Below, piece after piece: positions 6,436 to 8,675 of a stretch of DNA of 8,675 nucleotides. The stretch comes from JBFXDI01 sp050181295 (GTDB lineage Bacteria > Pseudomonadota > Alphaproteobacteria > Rhizobiales > Aestuariivirgaceae). Location of the stretch: positions 1 to 8,675 of the forward strand of contig JBFXDI010000157.1 of NCBI GenBank assembly GCA_050181295.1, in the 5' to 3' direction. The notes under the pieces were generated by a model that did not search any database, was not told the DNA's origin, and worked only from the letters and a program-made list of their open reading frames with translations. Position numbers and translations under genes: made by a program. How positions within the stretch are numbered: position 1 is the stretch's first letter; every line of letters begins with the position of its first letter.

Positions 6436-7134
6436 GTGCTCGATACCATCACTTCGGTGTTCGCGCCGATCCATCGCGAGGGCTACCGCTTCATCGCGAT
6501 CTTCTTCGGCCTGAGCCTGATCCTCTTCTGGCTGCTGCCGGATGTCTTCGGCTGGATCGGTCTCGGCCTGACGGCATGGTGCGCCTACTTCTTCCGCGAT
6601 CCCGAGCGCGTGACGCCTCTAAGGGACGGCCTCGTGATCTCGCCCGCCGACGGGCGCGTGAGCCTCATCTCCCGCGTCTCCGTGCCGCCCGAGCTCGACC
6701 TGGGCGAGGGCGATCGGGTGCGCGTCTCCATCTTCATGAACGTCTTCGACGTGCATGTGAACCGCTCGCCCATTGACGGCCGCATCGCGCGGCTTGCCTA
6801 TGTGCCGGGCAAGTTCTTGAACGCCGACCTCGACAAGGCGAGCGAGGACAACGAACGCCAGGCCCTCACCATCGAGCGCGCCGACGGCACGCGCCTCGGC
6901 GTGGTGCAGATCGCGGGCCTCGTCGCGCGCCGCATCGTTCCCTTTGTGGAGGAGGGCGACCGGCTCATGGCGGGCCAGCGCTTCGGCATCATCCGCTTCG
7001 GAAGCCGGGTGGACGTCTACCTGCCCGACGGGCACAATGCGCTCGTCGCCGTGGGCCAGCGCGCCATCGCCGGCGAGACGGTGATCGCCGACCTGTTCCG
7101 CCCCGAGCGGCAGCGCGATGGCCGCGCGAGCTGA
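6436..7134 (+). CDS. psd: phosphatidylserine decarboxylase proenzyme
   Basis: Decarboxylates phosphatidylserine to phosphatidylethanolamine at the inner membrane, using a pyruvoyl group made by self-cleavage. From GTG 6436 the protein has 232 residues, the short form common in rhizobia and relatives. After a conserved FAPIHREGYRF it has a hydrophobic stretch, about residues 18-45, that anchors it. YFFRDPERVTP and ISPADGRVSLIS follow, then FMNVFDVHVNRSP (100-112) with conserved His107, KASEDNERQ and IAGLVARRIVPF. The cleavage motif is FGS: Gly189 and Ser190, Ser190 becoming the pyruvoyl group of the small alpha chain. The open frame runs far upstream through rluB, but homology begins here and GGAAGGA (6420-6426) precedes this GTG at 9 bp. 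Its stop is 10 bp before the chosen pssA start, and the two form an operon. The minor GTG start could temper expression. Confidence 0.94.
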   Translation: MLDTITSVFAPIHREGYRFIAIFFGLSLILFWLLPDVFGWIGLGLTAWCAYFFRDPERVTPLRDGLVISPADGRVSLISRVSVPPELDLGEGDRVRVSIFMNVFDVHVNRSPIDGRIARLAYVPGKFLNADLDKASEDNERQALTIERADGTRLGVVQIAGLVARRIVPFVEEGDRLMAGQRFGIIRFGSRVDVYLPDGHNALVAVGQRAIAGETVIADLFRPERQRDGRAS

Positions 7135-7144
7135 CGAGGTTCCC

Positions 7145-7993
7145 ATGAGCATGCCGGAATCCGACAAGCCCTTGCGCTACTATCGCCGGCGGCGCGATGG
7201 CGGGCTGTTTCGCTTCAAGCGCATCCCGGTGCGCTTCCTGCTGCCCAACCTCATCACGCTGCTGGCGCTCTGCGCCGGGCTCACCGCCATCCGCCTGGGC
7301 TTCGAGGGCCGCTACGAGCTGGCGGTCGGCGCCATCATCTTCGCCATCGTCATGGACGCCATCGACGGCCGCCTCGCGCGCTTCCTGAAAGGCGCGAGCA
7401 AGTTCGGCGCCGAGCTCGATTCCCTTTGCGACTTCGTGAATTTCGGCGTGGCGCCCGCCGTGCTCCTCTATATGTGGTCGCTGCACGACAAGAAGAACCT
7501 CGGCTGGATCGTGGCGCTGGCGCTCGCCGTCTGCTGCGCCTTGCGGCTCGCACGCTTCAACGTCGCCATCGACGACCCGGACAAGCCGGCCTGGATGTCC
7601 GGTTTCTTCACGGGGATTCCGGCCCCTGCGGGCGCAGGGCTGGCGCTCGTGCCCTTCTACATGGCCTTTCTGGGCATCATCACCGACGGCGAGGCTGCCG
7701 CCCCTTTCATCCTTCCCTATGTGGCGCTGGTGGCGGTCGGAATGGTCTCGCGCGTGCCGACCTTCGCCGGAAAGGGGAGCGGCGGACGGGTGAGCCGCGA
7801 GCTCGTGCTTCCCATTCTCGCCGCCCTCGTGGGCCTCGCGGTGCTGCTGATCGCCTTCACCTGGGAAGTGCTGCTCGCCATCGCGACTCTCTACATCGCG
7901 CTCATCCCCTTCGGCATCCGCAGCTATGCGCGTCAGAAGCGGGCTTGGGAGGAGCGCAAGGCGGCCCAGGAGCCGTCGCCGGAGCCCGTTTAG
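7145..7993 (+). CDS. pssA: CDP-diacylglycerol--serine O-phosphatidyltransferase
   Basis: A membrane enzyme that joins serine to CDP-diacylglycerol to give phosphatidylserine, the substrate of the psd product just upstream. The full CDP-alcohol phosphotransferase motif is present: Asp74-Gly75, Ala78-Arg79, Gly88, Asp92 and Asp96 in exact DG-x2-AR-x8-G-x3-D-x3-D spacing. A basic N terminus (YYRRRRDG, FRFKRIPVRF) precedes LLPNLITLLALCAG, and several hydrophobic helices follow, including those near residues 114-131, 158-176 and two adjacent ones at about 216-254, fitting an integral membrane protein. The 282 residues are usual for the alphaproteobacterial/Bacillus-type enzyme. ATG 7145 is chosen for the GAGG about 6 bp before it. 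An in-frame ATG at 7118 would add nine residues and overlap psd by 17 bp, but lacks a ribosome-binding site. The psd-pssA order implies joint control of phosphatidylethanolamine synthesis. Confidence 0.94.
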   Translation: MSMPESDKPLRYYRRRRDGGLFRFKRIPVRFLLPNLITLLALCAGLTAIRLGFEGRYELAVGAIIFAIVMDAIDGRLARFLKGASKFGAELDSLCDFVNFGVAPAVLLYMWSLHDKKNLGWIVALALAVCCALRLARFNVAIDDPDKPAWMSGFFTGIPAPAGAGLALVPFYMAFLGIITDGEAAAPFILPYVALVAVGMVSRVPTFAGKGSGGRVSRELVLPILAALVGLAVLLIAFTWEVLLAIATLYIALIPFGIRSYARQKRAWEERKAAQEPSPEPV

Positions 7994-8011
7994 GAACTGT
8001 CCTCCCGTCGG

Positions 8012-8035
8012 TGGCGTTGTGGAAGCGTAACGCCA
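8012..8035 (+). other. hairpin between pssA and the small downstream gene
   Basis: TGGCGTT (8012-8018) pairs with AACGCCA (8029-8035) over seven bases around a 10-base loop. It lies 18 bp after the pssA stop. No T-run follows on either strand, so it is a poor intrinsic terminator. It may mark the 3' end of the psd-pssA message or be chance. Confidence 0.25.
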
Positions 8036-8053
8036 AGCCTTCGGAGCCGATTC

Positions 8054-8230
8054 ATGCCAGACAGCAAGACCGAGGAGTCCAAGAGCAAGAAGGACAAGAA
8101 GCCTCCCGAGGTGAGGAATGCCGGGCGCAAGCACATGCGCCACCCACCCAAGGACTGGGACAAGGTTGACGAGGCGGCGGACGAGTCCTTCCCCGCGAGC
8201 GATCCGCCGAGCTATTCGGGCCACCGCTAG
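8054..8230 (+). CDS. small charged protein with ESFPASDPP motif, function unknown
   Basis: A 58-residue open frame from ATG 8054 to TAG at 8228-8230, with CGGAG at 8042-8046 as ribosome-binding site. The first 20 residues are nearly all charged (MPDSKTEESKSKKDKKPPEV). A middle part, GRKHMRHPPKDWDKVDEA, is basic and aromatic, and the C-terminal part carries DEAADESFPASDPPS. The phrase 'DEA..ESFPASDPP' recurs in short uncharacterised proteins of alphaproteobacteria, which supports a real gene rather than chance. There is no signal peptide, membrane helix, cysteine or known catalytic motif; the composition suggests a soluble, largely disordered protein. It lies 60 bp after pssA on the same strand, with a hairpin between, so it may be read through or separately expressed. 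It converges on the PLP-enzyme gene, with 27 bp between stops. I cannot assign a function. Confidence 0.7.
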   Translation: MPDSKTEESKSKKDKKPPEVRNAGRKHMRHPPKDWDKVDEAADESFPASDPPSYSGHR

Positions 8231-8257
8231 CCGTCGCTGGAGCGATCGCGGGCGGCT

Positions 8258-8675
8258 CTACAGCACTCCGTCGAGGTCGGCGCAGATATCGTCTGCGTCC
8301 TCGATGCCGACCGACATCCGGAAGATGCCGCCCCCTGCATAGTCGCGGTAGTGCGCCTCCGCGTCCCGTTCCAGCCGGAACGTCGATTTCATCAGCGCGT
8401 CCGTCGAGATCCAGTAGACGAGGCTCCGGTGATGCCCGAGCGACACCGCGTAGTGGACGACGGCGAGGCGCTCCACCATCCTTCTAGCGATCTCGGTTCC
8501 GTCCTCCTTGGGCTCGAAGGTCAGCATGCCCGAGAAGTTCCGCATCTGGCGTTTGGCCAGCCCGTGCTGGGGATGGGAGGGAAGCCCCGGATAGTGGACC
8601 CGCGCCACCTTGGGATGCCGTTCCAGGAATGCTGCGACCTTGAGCGCCGATTCCTCGTGCGCCCGCATGCGGATG
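8258..8675 (-). CDS. PLP-dependent trans-sulfuration enzyme (cystathionine gamma-synthase/lyase family), C-terminal part
   Basis: The last 138 residues of a Cys/Met-metabolism PLP enzyme, fold type I. The start and the PLP-binding lysine lie beyond the right edge. The visible part opens IRMRAHEESALKVAAFLE, the helix after the active-site domain, then VHYPGLPSHPQH and a glycine-containing FSGMLTFE strand. It ends GIFRMSVGIEDADDICADL, in which the Arg of FRMSVGIED is the family's substrate-carboxylate binder. Between these, AVSLGHHRSLVYW replaces the common 'SLGGxESLxxHP' segment, so this belongs to a divergent subgroup and the exact reaction (cystathionine gamma-synthase, gamma-lyase or methionine gamma-lyase) cannot be settled from the fragment. 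The stop codon is at 8258-8260. The gene converges with the small gene on its left and has no visible operon partner. Confidence 0.87.
   Translation of the reverse strand, partial: IRMRAHEESALKVAAFLERHPKVARVHYPGLPSHPQHGLAKRQMRNFSGMLTFEPKEDGTEIARRMVERLAVVHYAVSLGHHRSLVYWISTDALMKSTFRLERDAEAHYRDYAGGGIFRMSVGIEDADDICADLDGVL

Noticed and set aside
8229..8257. Possible bidirectional terminator between the convergent small gene and PLP-enzyme gene; also the palindrome GCGATCGC at 8242-8249
   Set aside because: AGCCGTC (8229-8235) can pair with GGCGGCT (8251-8257), including a G-U pair, but neither side has a T-run. GCGATCGC is a short self-complementary octamer expected by chance in GC-rich DNA.
1..8675. 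Search for CRISPR arrays, tRNA/rRNA genes, insertion-sequence ends, att sites, toxin-antitoxin or other defence modules
   Set aside because: No regularly spaced repeats, no tRNA-like cloverleaf next to a gene, no transposase or integrase motifs, and every gene recognised is a housekeeping function apart from the 58-residue unknown.

Overview
The window is GC-rich, densely coding chromosomal DNA. It most resembles an alphaproteobacterium, probably of the Hyphomicrobiales/Rhizobiales group. The grounds are protein resemblances recalled from those families (a short 232-codon phosphatidylserine decarboxylase beside pssA, a compact glucose-6-phosphate isomerase, the style of MutL, RsmD and RluB) and one intergenic palindromic element of the kind dispersed through such genomes. 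No species can be named from sequence alone. It is a draft assembly: a run of exactly 100 N sits at 5085-5184.

Layout, left to right. (1) 2-1826, plus strand: the tail of an M16 zinc-peptidase gene, interrupted by an in-frame TAG at 23-25, followed after 43 bp by a complete secreted M16 homologue that has lost its zinc-binding motif. Together they look like a two-subunit M16B peptidase operon. (2) 1827-1936: an intergenic stretch with a likely intrinsic terminator and a second strong hairpin. (3) 1937-3262: pgi. (4) 3263-3393: a 72-bp double-hairpin palindromic element, then the mutL leader. (5) 3394-5084: mutL, whose last codons are lost in the gap. (6) 5571-6356 and 5185-5590, minus strand: rluB followed by rsmD with a 20-bp overlap; rsmD runs into the same gap from the other side. 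(7) 6357-6435: a divergent intergenic region. (8) 6436-7993, plus strand: psd and pssA, the two enzymes of phosphatidylethanolamine synthesis. (9) 8054-8230: a 58-residue charged protein of unknown function. (10) 8258-8675, minus strand: the C-terminal part of a PLP-dependent trans-sulfuration enzyme.

Functionally this is a mosaic of housekeeping modules: envelope proteolysis, sugar-phosphate metabolism, mismatch repair, rRNA modification (one 16S and one 23S enzyme co-transcribed), membrane lipid synthesis and sulfur amino-acid metabolism. I see no phage, transposase, CRISPR, toxin-antitoxin, tRNA or rRNA gene, and nothing that amounts to a new biological system. The points most worth checking are the nonsense codon in the first M16 gene, the true size of the gap, the competing hairpins ahead of pgi, and the unassigned 58-residue protein. 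No gene-free stretch exceeds 300 bases.
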